NCBI RefSeq assembly: GCF_050947875.1
Contig: NC_134574.1
Coordinates: 155,584,051-155,648,050 of the forward strand
Length of the DNA stretch: 64,000 nucleotides
Reading direction: 5' to 3'
Source of the DNA: Dermacentor variabilis
Lineage: Eukaryota; Arthropoda; Arachnida; Ixodida; Ixodidae
Within the stretch, counting starts at the first letter, position 1. Each line of letters begins with the position of its first letter. The notes below the pieces were generated by a model. It was not told the origin of the DNA, made no database searches, and saw nothing but the letters and a program-made list of their open reading frames with translations. Both the position numbers and the translations under genes were made by a program. Positions 22,901-34,215 of this stretch are shown here, piece after piece.

Positions 22901-25120
22901 ATTAACGCTGCACGAAACAGGCAAGTGATGCACCCAAACGTGGCAGCAAACTGCATGCACTGCGACATGAAACCAGCAGTTTAGCCGAAAGGTTAATGCC
23001 TACATAGTGCTCCTGTTCATCCAACATTTGGTACACGAGGTGCCGAAGGTGCACTTCACGGTTGTGGAGAGTGAAATGGTAATTAGGGCATGCTGCACAC
23101 TTCATGTGACTGTAGCTCTCCGATCGTAGGGGGTGTGGTAGGGTCTAATCAACCAATCAACAAGAGAGAAACAAAACCGAACTTCACTTCAATGCATTGA
23201 TCTACCATACCGTATGTGATCAGAGCAGCAAGTTCCCTAAAATGTTCAAGGTGCCGATTGAAAATGCTGTTTACATTGTGTTACTCATAGTGCATTAGTA
23301 GATATACTTTTGTTGTTGTTGTGCTCGGGAGAGGAGAGGCATCTTGCCTATAGCAACAATTGCCAGACCTCTGTGCTTTATAGTCGATCACCACTGTGTC
23401 TGGACATCAAAATGTGGGGACTAGCAGGTGCTCTACAACTGGCATGATTAAGGAACTCTGCTTGTAGTGGCAAGTATGTACTACAAGAACGTAAGCCTTG
23501 CACATGAACTCAAAACGCTGGTGCATAATCAGGGTAGCAGTTCAAGAAAGAGAAATTGAGGGAATTTAAGGACTTTTGTAGCCGCAACAAAAATTTTTCA
23601 CAACTAGTGAAACATTACTTTGGATGGTTTAAAAACTATTGCTGGCAACCGACTTGTTCTTGTTAACCACAAATGATTGCCAAACAAAAATGTGATGAAA
23701 AGGTTACCTAGAAAACTGCTAGAAAGTTGCTATATTGTATAGGATCAATGGGATTTTCGAATTTGGCATATATTTGTCTAAAATAAAGGGCCCCTTACCA
23801 CTTCTAGCAGTGCACTGATCATGCCATGATGATTGTGTCTGTAAAGTATTGCACCAATATATGCCACGAAACCAGCTGAAACTTCCAAAGGCCTGTGCGT
23901 TCTTCATCACTAAGGGACCACTTGCACCGTCAAGGAGATGTCAAACAGATAGTGCCTGCAGCACACAAATAGCCACAGCAGGGCGACCATATCGAAAAAA
24001 AAAAAAAACCCTACGTTATAACCTCCCTATAATCGTATGGGGCAAGTCCGATATGATTATACAAAAATTTAAACCCATGTGTTCCCATGGATAACATTGG
24101 TTTCTATGTGAGATCTCGAAACATTCATATACTGGATATTAAAAACACACGGGACAGGCTCCATATGACATATGGGAACATAGGGGTTTTTGTAGAATTG
24201 CCATTTGTTCAAGTGGTATTACTGGATATGGGGCTTTTTTTTTTTTTGTTCTGATAGGGAACAGCTTGGGGATTCCTGTGAAACACAGAGCAAACATAAA
24301 CGCATCTGCTAATATATGCCTCACAGTAAAAAGGGAGGAAAGACAAGAATAATGTCAGAAGTGGGCCTTCGGCTTCAATATGGGAGGCAGGAAAGGAACA
24401 CTGCTTGTGGCCCCGGTAGGGGCATTGAGAGAGATGCTGCAGGGAAGGTAGCTTGACGACTCATACCATTGCTTTTGCTGCATCATTTGTTTCCATCTCG
24501 GATACCACTAAGAACTAACTTACACTCAAACCGCACGCCTGTCACATGCGTACAGTTGTGCGAAAAATTGCATGTCTCACACAGATGCACAAATTTTGGT
24601 TTGCGCTGCTTGTGCAGACCCAGTGTACACTGAACTTTGTGCACCTCTGTCTGAAAAACCACCCAGTCATGTGAAAGCGTAAGTCGGCCCGAAATTCTTA
24701 TTAAATATTCTTGCAGTAGAATGCTCCTGAGGTGATGCTTTAAAATGGTCAGTGTATAACTGAAACTTTTAACGAGGCCAGGTGAGGGGCCCTTTAAGGA
24801 CAAATGTGCAAAAAAGTCCTTGAAGTGTTGCAAAAAATACAGAATACAAGGATTTTAAAACACTTTCCGGTGTGTAAGGACTTTCAACGTGTTAATCTGA
24901 ATATGGTGTTCTATATTCAAGGGTTTCGAGGACTGCTTGAAACCCCTCAAGTTCTTGCTCTTGGGCAACACTGAGCCAGTTCATCATTGCAAAAGCACTT
25001 TTTGTTCTTTTTTTCAGTGCATTTTTTTCCGTTGTGTATATATACTAAACTTTAGCTCACATGTGACATTGCAATTGCCCAAAGACGCTGGCACAAAGTG
25101 TGACTTGTACAATTACTGTT
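19930..25120. other. Intergenic spacer between converging ACBD3 and SRP14
   Basis: AT-rich and without a supportable gene. It holds poly-C runs (about 21081 and 21980), a homopurine tract after the second one, an old repeat near 20930-21045, and an inverted-repeat element at 23783-24797. Short frames on both strands have no recognisable domain. Confidence 0.55.
23783..24797. mobile_element. Inverted-repeat element with AAAGGGCCCC ends (about 1.0 kb)
   Basis: Left end ataaagggccccttacc and right end, reversed, ttaaagggcccctcacc match at 15 of 17 positions. The right end carries TTAA. The inside has no intact frame and an A13 run near 24000. The first bases resemble the TTAAAGGGACAC ends of the elements at 37.3 and 46.9 kb, so it may belong to the same broad group. 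Confidence 0.5.
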
Positions 25121-25126
25121 GAAATT

Positions 25127-25132
25127 TTTATT
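25127..25132 (-). terminator. Candidate SRP14 polyadenylation signal
   Basis: Minus-strand AATAAA, 283 bp after the SRP14 stop codon, in otherwise plausible 3' UTR sequence. Confidence 0.5.
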
Positions 25133-25414
25133 CCACGATGATGGGCCAGTTCTCTGGGAAAGCCCGCTGGTTGAACTGCTCCCAGCATTGCTTACAAAGC
25201 AGTCGCATACCAGCTTGCGCGCCCAGTAATATTGTACGACATAAGCGCAGCATGAGTAAGTTATTACGAAATGGTTTTGTATGCCTGGATGGTTTTGTGT
25301 GGTTTCAGAAATATGCTAGCCTGCATGATTGGTGCAGGTTTTACTAAACTAATGAGAGTGATACAGACTGACAGTTTTGCTCTCGTCTTGTACAAAAAAA
25401 ATTAATAAATAGCT

Positions 25415-25498
25415 TTACTGAGTGGCCTTGGCAGTGCTCTTCTTCTTGTCTTTCTTCTTGAGTCCATCAATGTTTCCTTTGAGAAGGTTGGCGTATGC
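25415..25498 (-). CDS. SRP14: SRP14 exon 5: basic C-terminus and stop
   Basis: Acceptor ttcttgcag on the minus strand. It encodes AYANLLKGNIDGLKKKDKKK then STAKATQ and TAA. The Lys-rich tail is the RNA-contacting end known in the family. Confidence 0.95.
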   Translation of the reverse strand, partial: AYANLLKGNIDGLKKKDKKKSTAKATQ

Positions 25499-28400
25499 CT
25501 GCAAGAAAACATTTCAACTGTGCACAGATTCTCATGCCGCACTTGACACTTAACACGGTAAAATCGACTTTGGTAAACTTGATTTTGTTGGGACCAATGA
25601 AATTGATCTAATTATCCGGTGGGCCAAATTCAAAATAATGTGTGTAAAACATGTCGGAACACAACCACTGCTTCGTTTTCGGGTATTTGTTCGACTCTTG
25701 GCTGTAAATTGGGAGTTTTAACGTGTCTCCGATGCATTTACTGTCCCCTAAGCACCACCACCAGTTGGGTGAACATGAACAGTGAATCGCGTAAGCAAGA
25801 GCATTGACAACAGTGCTCGTGTGTGTGCGATTTAAGGTTTGTCTCAACAAGTGCGCTGACTTTAGAATGATCCTAACCACATCAATACCTCCTGAACCGT
25901 CCAGACAGGCGCTGCCACTATCGGGGTTATTATTAGGGTCAGGTGCATGCACGATGACCAGTCATGTGGCGAAGGCCAATTTCATGACCGAAATAACAAG
26001 TTCGGATCTATAGAAATGAATGGGGTGCGGGCCAGCACTTTCGCTCGGGATCGAATTAACTGAATCACTTATTTAACTGGGGCCAAATTCACAGAAGTAT
26101 AGCTATCTTGCGGAACAAACTGGCGCATATCGATAGGTTCGGCCAGTGTTAATGTTTTACACAGGGACAACAGTAAAGAGAACACTGCTGAATAATTAAC
26201 AACTGAATTTTATTAAAGGAAGGGTCGATCTCTTGTGAGGGTCGATCTCCTGTTATTGTTTCGAACTTTTAATATTTAAGTCTGAGAAGAGCTAACATCA
26301 AAAATATGCGCTGTAGGTGTTTTTTTCTCCATTACATTTGTTTGTGGGTTTCCGCTCTCAAAATTCCGAGGAATAACTTTGTAAAGGATGAAAGACAAAG
26401 TATGAGCCACTTTGGTGGTAGAAGAGTGGTTGGGTATGCACGGTTTGGAATTTGGTTCGAAATTCCTTTTGCCGAAGCGACGTTCGGCGCTGGACGCCAT
26501 CACTGGATTTTCTGCGAGGCGGGGCCCTTCTGCGCCATCTAAACGATATTCTTATCCGAGGCTTGTCCACACGAACACGCTATTCTTGGATAAGGCGAAC
26601 AACGACACGCCAAGAAAGGCAGGAGCTGCATTCTTTGAGGCCGTGGCTATGCACAAGAATGTCTTTCTCATGGTTGAGGGCAGCGCAAGGGACGAAGAAA
26701 ATAGCGAGACTTTGTTGTTGGGCTTTCTCCGTCTTCATCTTTTGCACTGCCCCTAACCATGTATCTAATCTATCTTGCCCAATGCTCTGCTCTTCTGAAT
26801 ATATTTCTTCTGTGTGTACAAGCCTCAAAGAGGAATATAATTTAAATATGCAATTTCAGTTTTCCTGTCTTATAGGCTTATACTTTCTCCATCCCTTCAA
26901 CAAAAATTAAGTTATTAGCAGTGTTCTCATTTCCTTTCTGACGATACAGTTTATATGCTGCCTTTCATCAGCACACAGCAATAATGCAAGCACAGACATT
27001 TACAGGTTGGGTTGGGAACAACTTTACAACCCAACAACTGTGTTCAGGACCACACCACATATCTTCAAGAAATGTTGATGGAGGAAAACAGACACTGTAA
27101 CCAATCAAACGCCACGAAGAAGACGGAAGCTAGAGGTAGACAGTCCGATTGTTTACGGTTCAAGTCATCAACCATTGGTAGTAATTTAGGGAACAGCATT
27201 CGTGTTTGACTTACTACTCAAAATTTAGCCAGGGTGATTGCAACATCTTCGGAGTTGCATTTAGTGGGAATGCGCACTACAGTATGGAGTTTTCGGTCTC
27301 TGGTTCGGTGGGCGCCCAATATTTTTGTCACTTGGTTAGCTAGCTCCTTAAAAGGAAAATGCGGCAACATTTTAGGTTCTGCTGGGAATATTATCATCTG
27401 TTCTGAAATTGTGAAACCGAGGGTTGTGTGTATGTTGATGTGTATAAATCGGCACATGCGCTACCGATCCACGCTATCAAGGGGATAGCTTCTGCTGGTC
27501 ACCCTGTGCTTGCTGTTTATGACACCAGCAGAGGAACAGCACTCTTGTTGCCGTGAGTGACTGCGTTCAACTTATCTGCAGTACCTGCCACAGCAGCTCA
27601 GTGGCTACGACGTAGCATTGCCAAGTACGAGGTTGCAGGTTTGATCCCAACCGCTGAATCCGCATTTCAATGGGGGATAAACGCAAAAACCTTGTACACA
27701 TACGTGTACGTTGAAGACCTCGGGTGGTGAAAATTAATCCACCATATCCTTTTACGGTGTGCCTCGTAATGAGATTACGGTTTTTGTCATGTAAAAGCAC
27801 CATAATTAAAGGTGTTGGCAGCAACACAATCTTTTAAGCAACTTCTTGTTTTGCATTTTCTGGTAAATATAACTGCGATGCAAGATCACATCACAAGCAG
27901 CTGTTTCCCAGGCCGCCCCATTTAGTTTTTTTGTTGTTGCTTATTCAAAATAGTTTGTCTTGTAAGATAGTTCAGCTTGCATAACATGTTGATTAAGAGG
28001 TGTAGGGAAGCATACACCATACACTTCCTGGTAACAGTCATACAATCTGAAGCTGCCCTTTAACTTTACTAAAAACTGCCAACAGACAGCAACAATGCCA
28101 CTGGTAGTGATAACCAAGTTTACAAGCTGATAATGCAGTTTAAGAGTATCTTACTATCACACGTTATACTCCTCGTAATAAATGTTAAATGCATGTTAAA
28201 TTATAAATGAAATTCATGCTTTCTTTTTCACTGAGGTTCAAACTGTCACCCAAGACTTCACCTTTGCTAAATCAAGCCACCACAGCAAAAACGTGTAGAC
28301 AACAGCACCTCATTTTTCTCTTTACTTAATTGTTTAAAAGCTTTGCTCATTTTAGCGTAGAACTTTTTTTTTTACACTGCTTGAGGATGAAGGTAGTTTG

Positions 28401-30856
28401 AGTACAAAAGACAGTAAAAAGGTCAGTGGGCAGTAATTTTGTACATACCAGTTGAAACCTGTTGACGTCCTTGGCGTTAATCTGAAAGCATAAATGTGCA
28501 TTGTTGACATTAAGCATCGGCAAGACCAGTATCAGTGTTAACTATGTACTATGGCCTGCTCACCACTGTGCTGATCTTGTTTGGCCCAGCATGCGCTCTC
28601 AGTAGGCACTTGTACTCTGCTGGTGGCTGGATTGGATTGGCAGCGAGCTTCTCTTGCCGTGGCTTTGGCTTGGTTCTGCCATCATCTGTGCAAGTTCCAC
28701 GTGGTACTTGTGTTACAAAGTGCATACACCTGGCAGCAAAATCAATAATAACAGTATGTGTCGAGAAAAACCCATCCTGGCTTCCTCAGGCTGTATGCAG
28801 CACTGACTGTACAGTAGTTGATAGGCTAGATTAGAAGCCAGTTCTATAGACCATTTTGACATTTACAAACGGACCCTGGAAAGCTTCTGGATTTGCCCAC
28901 TGAAAAAGCCTGCTCACTAAAAAGATGTTGGCGAGCCGTCGTATAGAGCCAGCGCAGAAAACCAGGACATTTTCAAGCACCTTGATTCTCCAGTTAATTG
29001 CAATTTGGCAAGTCAATTTTGTTTGAAGTTAAATGAAAAATTATACATGTCTGCGCTTCAGGCACACGGTACATTACTATTATTTGAAAATGCCAAAGGT
29101 GATTTCACGTATGTTAAAACAAACCTGAAAACTCCTTTTTATTTTTTCGGCATAGTAGACCGATAGGTCATGCTTCGGGAATTTCTGTGGAGCACTCACT
29201 CACTTCTGCCATGGTGGTCTCAAAACCGTTTTGTACTACTAGACTTCTTCAGCACGAAGCCCAGGAAGCTGCTGACACAACTAACATAACTCAGCTTCAT
29301 GACAACACGCTTTAGGAGCTTCGACTGTGTTAGGCTGCCAATGCGGGAGCCCTTTGCTTATGTAGAGTGAATGCACTGCTTTTTAAGCCGCCAGTCACGA
29401 TTTGTCCTTTCCTAGTCCATGCCCTGGGTTTGTGCTGTTTGTTATATTGTAATACCAACAAGTCTAACAACAGTTGTACCCTGTCATGACAAAGTTGCAT
29501 CCAACGTGAAAATGCTTTTGTTACATCTTCCTGGTATCCATTATAAGCATGTACTTCTTACACGCTGGTATTGACGAGAAACATTTTAGATTTAGTTCGT
29601 TATATGAAGTATATTACAAAGACCACCTGAGACAGTTTGTTTCTGCACTGTAGTTGCTTCCACCGGGAAGCTAGTGGTAATGTACATCTGAACCACTAGT
29701 TTCCTATTTTCTGCCTGTCACATCATCCCCTCTGCCTCCAGAACCAAGAGAACTGCTCTTATCTCCGCATTTTAATAAAGGCACGTTTTATTTCTCAACA
29801 AAGTTGGCACAAGATGTCTCTCTCAAGCAACAGCCTGGGTGTACCTGTCTAGCAACTAAGGCCAAAACGATAGTTTCATACATTGATAACTAGCAAGTTT
29901 TGGCACTGCGTCATTTACTGGAGGTATGACAGGTGAAAAATTGACCTTCTGCAACTTTGCATAACTTTGCTAAGAAACCACCATGTGGTTTTCTGTTGTT
30001 TATAGTGGTTCAGCTGTACTGTGTGCTTGCTATAATTTTTTTATTTTCCTTTTCTAGGGAAGCTAAGTGCTTCATATTACGGCCAATTTATTCTGTACAG
30101 CTACTTCTGGCACATACATGTCTCCGCAATTTTAAGTTTTTATGTTGCTAGATCTAGCTCGCATTTTGGCATAAAACTTGCCATGAGTAATTTTGATATT
30201 TTAAAGCTTTTTAGTTGTAATCTTAGAGTTAGGAGTAACGTCTTGAACATAGTACAACGGTAGAGACGGCTTGCACGGACGGCAACCCGTCCCTGCAAGC
30301 GCCACCACCGAGCTTCCGAAACTCGTACAGGTGGTTCATGACCGGCGGTACACAACTCGCGACACACACAATATAGCAGCATCGCTGCGTCCTACGTGTT
30401 GGGGCTTCCGAGATTACAGTACCATACACTCCGGCACGCACACTTTGATTTATTGTTCTAGAACCCGATGTCACACATACAAGACGTCGTCACGCGACAA
30501 TGCTCCGATGAAAACAACCAGCCGTTCGGTCCGGCGCGCTGACTCAGGTAGACCAACTTACATCTTTTCATGGTGATGTAGACGGAACCACTGCTTCTGT
30601 ACTTTTGGAACAACTTCGTCAGTTCGCTTAGAAACTGCAGACACAGAGAAATAGACAGGTCAGACACCGGCTACCGAAGGACGGTTGCGACTGGCGCAAC
30701 CTGCCAGCATGCATGCATTTCAACTCCTGATCAGATGCCTAGTTCTCAACATACTGCATGAAAGAAATTGTAGCATTTACGGTTACCCATATGTCTGCGA
30801 TGGCGATAACAGAACGATTAAAAAACACTAACCGATTCATTCTCGAGCAACACCAT
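25415..30856 (-). CDS. SRP14: SRP14, signal recognition particle 14 kDa subunit (complete)
   Basis: Five minus-strand exons join in phase: 30856-30833, 30634-30562, 28685-28564, 28481-28449 and 25498-25415 (stop TAA), giving 111 residues. The N-terminus MVLLENESFLSELTKLFQKY and the following GSVYITMKRYDGRTKP are typical of SRP14, as is the mid-region KCLLRA and the C-terminal AYANLLKGNIDGLKKKDKKK. With SRP9 it forms the heterodimer that binds the Alu domain of SRP RNA and slows elongation while ribosomes are targeted to the ER; it acts in the cytosol. The length matches invertebrate SRP14, shorter than the Ala-rich-tailed human form. The start codon is the only ATG that gives the conserved MVLLEN start. 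It is divergent from SAE1. Confidence 0.96.
25499..28448. other. SRP14 intron 4 (3 kb)
   Basis: Contains a diverged SINE copy at 27588-27812 and, at about 25560-25630 and 26040-26095, words of the type tcgaattaactga/attgatctaattatccgg that look like ends of an older repeat. The open frames at 26.3-26.8 kb show no known domain. Confidence 0.5.
27588..27812 (+). repeat. Old full-length Ruka-like SINE copy
   Basis: The order of blocks is the same as in the young copies: cagcagctcagtggctac (box A part), gaggttgcaggtttgatccc (box B part), gcatttcaatggggg, gtgtgcctcgtaatgagatta, gtaaaagcacc. Many substitutions and no clear target duplication indicate age. Confidence 0.7.
28449..28481 (-). CDS. SRP14: SRP14 exon 4 (33 bp micro-exon)
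   Basis: Acceptor tttcag, donor gtatgt on the minus strand; it encodes INAKDVNRFQL in phase 0, matching the family's K.VN.FQ motif. At 11 codons it is easy for gene finders to miss. Confidence 0.92.
28564..28685 (-). CDS. SRP14: SRP14 exon 3: central domain
   Basis: Acceptor ttgcacag, donor gtgagc on the minus strand. It encodes YDGRTKPKPRQEKLAANPIQ and on to YKCLLRAHAGPNKISTV. The DGRTKP and CLLRA motifs are diagnostic for SRP14. Confidence 0.95.
28686..30561. other. SRP14 intron 2 (1.9 kb)
   Basis: AT-rich with no clear element. A stretch at about 29540-29620 (gagaaacattttagattta) resembles 34330-34400 in a SAE1 intron (gagaaacttttagattta), pointing to a very old dispersed repeat. Confidence 0.45.
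30562..30634 (-). CDS. SRP14: SRP14 exon 2
   Basis: Acceptor gtctgcag, donor gtaagt on the minus strand. It encodes FLSELTKLFQKYRSSGSVYI then TMKR, the first helix and strand of SRP14. It ends in phase 1, fitting exon 3. Confidence 0.95.
30833..30856 (-). CDS. SRP14: SRP14 exon 1 (24 bp coding)
   Basis: ATG followed by VLLENES and a gttagt donor in phase 0. The eight residues match the conserved SRP14 N-terminus and exon 2 continues it exactly. Confidence 0.9.
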
Positions 30857-31607
30857 AGTGCACTAATCCAACCACAGCAGGCACAATCTGCACAACGAAG
30901 TAGCGGAAGACGCGTGAAAACCGAAAGATCGAAAAGAGCGTCGTCAATGGATAGGCGAGTGCTTATAGGGCCATCATCATCATCATTAGCACATGTCGAA
31001 ACGTATTTTTGTTTCATATTTGATAAATAAAAAAATAAAATTTGTGCAACGAGTACGGTAAATTTTAATCCTTAAAAAATTCGCTTCTTTGTCAGTTATA
31101 CGCAAGCAACAACGACTTTCTTAAAGAAATGCCAATCTTAAAGGCCATAATTTTGCCCTCTGCGTATGCCTTGTCTTTGGTTTCTGCAATCGCTCCTGGC
31201 GCATGAGCCAACAAAAGCTTAAATTTCACGAAGGAAAAAAAAGACTTCCTTCCTTCATAATAAATTTTGAGATTTGTTTTTATTACGCGTCGTTGAGTTG
31301 TCGATTGTGCCTAAATCCAGGGCTTCATCGGTGAACGACAGGTGATGTCATCGCCGCCACATTTTTAATGCAAAAGAAAAAGGGTGGACGAACACAGCAT
31401 TACCAACCATTAAAGTTCATACATTTTCTGCTAAACGCTAAACATATATGGGGACTTTACCAATCATAGCCTCCTATGCTCCATCTACCAACTAGCCGTC
31501 AAAGGGTCAAAGCTATTAAAGCCTAAGCCACCAAAATAGCCTAGTTAGTAGCCATTAACAATAGTGCGCGAAGCGTCTTTTGATGTGTGGTGGTGCGGTT
31601 GGTGCCG
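30857..31607. promoter_or_regulatory. Shared upstream region of SRP14 and SAE1
   Basis: The two start codons face away from each other with 751 bp between them, holding both 5' UTRs and presumably a bidirectional promoter. I see no strong TATA box close to either start, usual for housekeeping genes. The sequence is AT-rich in the middle (about 31020-31080) and shows no obvious transposon. Confidence 0.55.
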
Positions 31608-31717
31608 ATGGTGAACATTATGGGTGAAGTTCGGGCAGTCGCTCCTGAGTTGTCTCAAGAAGAGGCCAGTATCTACGACCGTCAGATACGTCTCTGGGGT
31701 TTAGAATCACAGAAACG
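31608..31717 (+). CDS. SAE1: SAE1 exon 1
   Basis: ATG in context gccgatgg; it ends with [15 protein letters not shown] and two bases of the next Arg codon before gtaagc. Confidence 0.93.
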
Positions 31718-34141
31718 GTAAGCAACGCTTGCTTTTGTCCATGTGCTGTTTGATGTGCCGGCAGATCTTTGCAGTAGCTGCTTTCTCGTTGCCATGGTTG
31801 TTGTGATGTCTACTTGAGGTGAATTCATAAATTTGGAACTACATACATTCTCGTTTGCAGGTTGCGAGCTGTGAGGGTTTTGGTCGCTGGCTTGAACGGC
31901 CTCGGAGCAGAAGTGGCAAAGAACTTGGTTTTGGCGGGCATCAAGTCCATAATGCTCTTGGATAGCCACAATGTAAGTACGGTAACCAGTTCCCCTAGTG
32001 GACTTTGTAACATAACAGTGAATAAATAATGTTGTGTAGGTCACTGCCGAGGATTTTTCGTCCCAGTTCATGGTCGAAAGAGGAGACATTGGCAAGAATG
32101 TAAGTTCCTCGTCGGTTTTGTGCACTTCACAAATATCCCTCGTTTGGGGCGTTATTTAACCTTCCATAGAGTAGGACGCGCAGTTTCCTTATGAAGGGCT
32201 ATCATAGTTTAATAGTGCAACTGAACAACGTGCGAGTTCGGACTGGCAGTTGGTAATGCAACAAAATCAAATGACACAATGAGGGTTTTGCGCAATACAC
32301 TGCAGAAGACAGCATGCAACTTCTAATCACGTCAATGAGTGAGATGTCTGAAATGGCTGAAAGAAGATCACACAATGTCGTTGCTATAAGCCAAGTAAAG
32401 TCCACTATAGGTCATGGAGCGCTGTATTAGTCATGCTTTCTGCAAAGCATGACTAATACGGTGTTTAGGGAGGCCTGGAGTTGGGCTTGAAGTTGAAGCC
32501 TTCAGGTCTGGCCAGATGATTACAGATGCCACATGTGGTACAAGGCTGTAGGTAAAACATTTTCAGGAATTCCATCTGGAACTGTGGATGATCTTGGAAG
32601 AACAAGGCCAAAGTGTGATGGCTGGCGCCCTGTACAAGATTGGCGTGTACCATATGCCTGGCTTAACAAGCCGTGTTTGTTGGACATGTTGGTACAGTGT
32701 ACGGAAAAAATTGAAAAGAGCAAAAAAGACGTGCACAAGAAAGGGAACAGTGCAGGTACTCACTTCAACTTTGTGATGCTGGAATTTTGACAGGATGCAC
32801 GACTTGAGGCTTTGAGGCTTGACAAAATGTCACATCTTATATATCTATGGGAGGTATAACACACGTCTTGTTAAGGCTCAATAGCAATACTGTATCCTGT
32901 CAAAATCTCAGCGTTCCAAATTTGAAGCTAGTGCCTATGCTGTTTGCTGTACTGTCTGGGCCTTTTCTTATCACACATTTTCGTTTTTTTTTTCATACAT
33001 CTGTCAGAAAACCTCATTTATGAATTATTAATTTAAATTTGGTTTGCAAAGTCAATCTCCCCAAAAAAAGAAAATTATGGCCATCTTGCCATTCATTGCA
33101 GAGATTGCCTTTGCAAACAAAATTTTAATCTGTGTTAAATTGTGGGTTGGAGGGAGGACATGTACACCAGAGAAATAATTGAAGCCATGGCGATAAGACA
33201 ATTAGGTAGTGATTGTGTCAGCATGCCCTCCCACTCTGTCAAGCAATCAAGGCAATTGATTATCAGAAAAAAATTTGTGTATTGAAATTGCGCTTATACT
33301 TGACGATACATTTTCATTTGACAAGTGAGTTGACAGTGTTTATTGAATGTTGGTTCTGCTTGTGTCTCGTTTTCCCATGTGACTGGCTGACACAAAAAGC
33401 TGTGCTTGTTTTTTCTTTTTGACAGTGCAGAAAATGAACTTTTTACGACTGTGAATTGTAGGACTTTGACATTGATTATGAAATGTCTTCAGTGTACAAT
33501 GACAGTGACAAAGAGGCCACATTGTCTGATTAATTCTAATTATCCTAATTAAGGTTATTAGTATAAGCCCTAATCTTTAGTTGAAAAAATTTTAAGTCAA
33601 AATTTGTCAAATGTTCTGCAGCACAGCATATCACCTCTACATAGCATTCAACTTTAAATCCCGTTAACATGGTACTGCAAGATAAATTGAATTTTTTGCA
33701 CTTCAGAAAAACACCGAGCAACCAAAGGGATGAAAGCTCTCTATTTATTGTGTCCTGTGTTTTTCTGTTCAGAGTGTTTGTTTTGCAAGCAGCTTGTAGT
33801 GTTGGCCATGGTGCTAAATGATTTCACAACGCATACTTTTGGCTCAATTTCCCTGTGCACTTTTTTGTTGCAGAGGGCGCACAGTTCAAAGGCATACACA
33901 AAAAACCTGAACCCCATGGTTGAAGTGGACTCTGAGGATGGCAGTCTGCTGAACAAGAACGATGATTATTTTCAAAAGTTTGACATTGTGTGCTGCACGG
34001 AAAGCCTCTCCACAGAAGACCTTGTCAAGGTTAACACCCAGTGCCATAACCTTGGCGTCAAGTTTTTCTGTGGTCATGTGTGGGGCTTCTTTGGCTACTA
34101 CTTCAGTGATCTCATTCAACATGCCTACACACAGTGAGTTA

Positions 34142-34215
<74 letters not shown>

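Noticed and set aside
24483..24833. 116-codon minus-strand frame
   Set aside because: It lies in the right part of the inverted-repeat element and shows no domain.
26276..26910. Overlapping frames up to 152 codons
   Set aside because: No domain, no splice context, both strands open; not supported as a gene.
32533..32790. 85-codon frame in SAE1 intron 3
   Set aside because: No known domain, and the SAE1 exon structure is complete without it.
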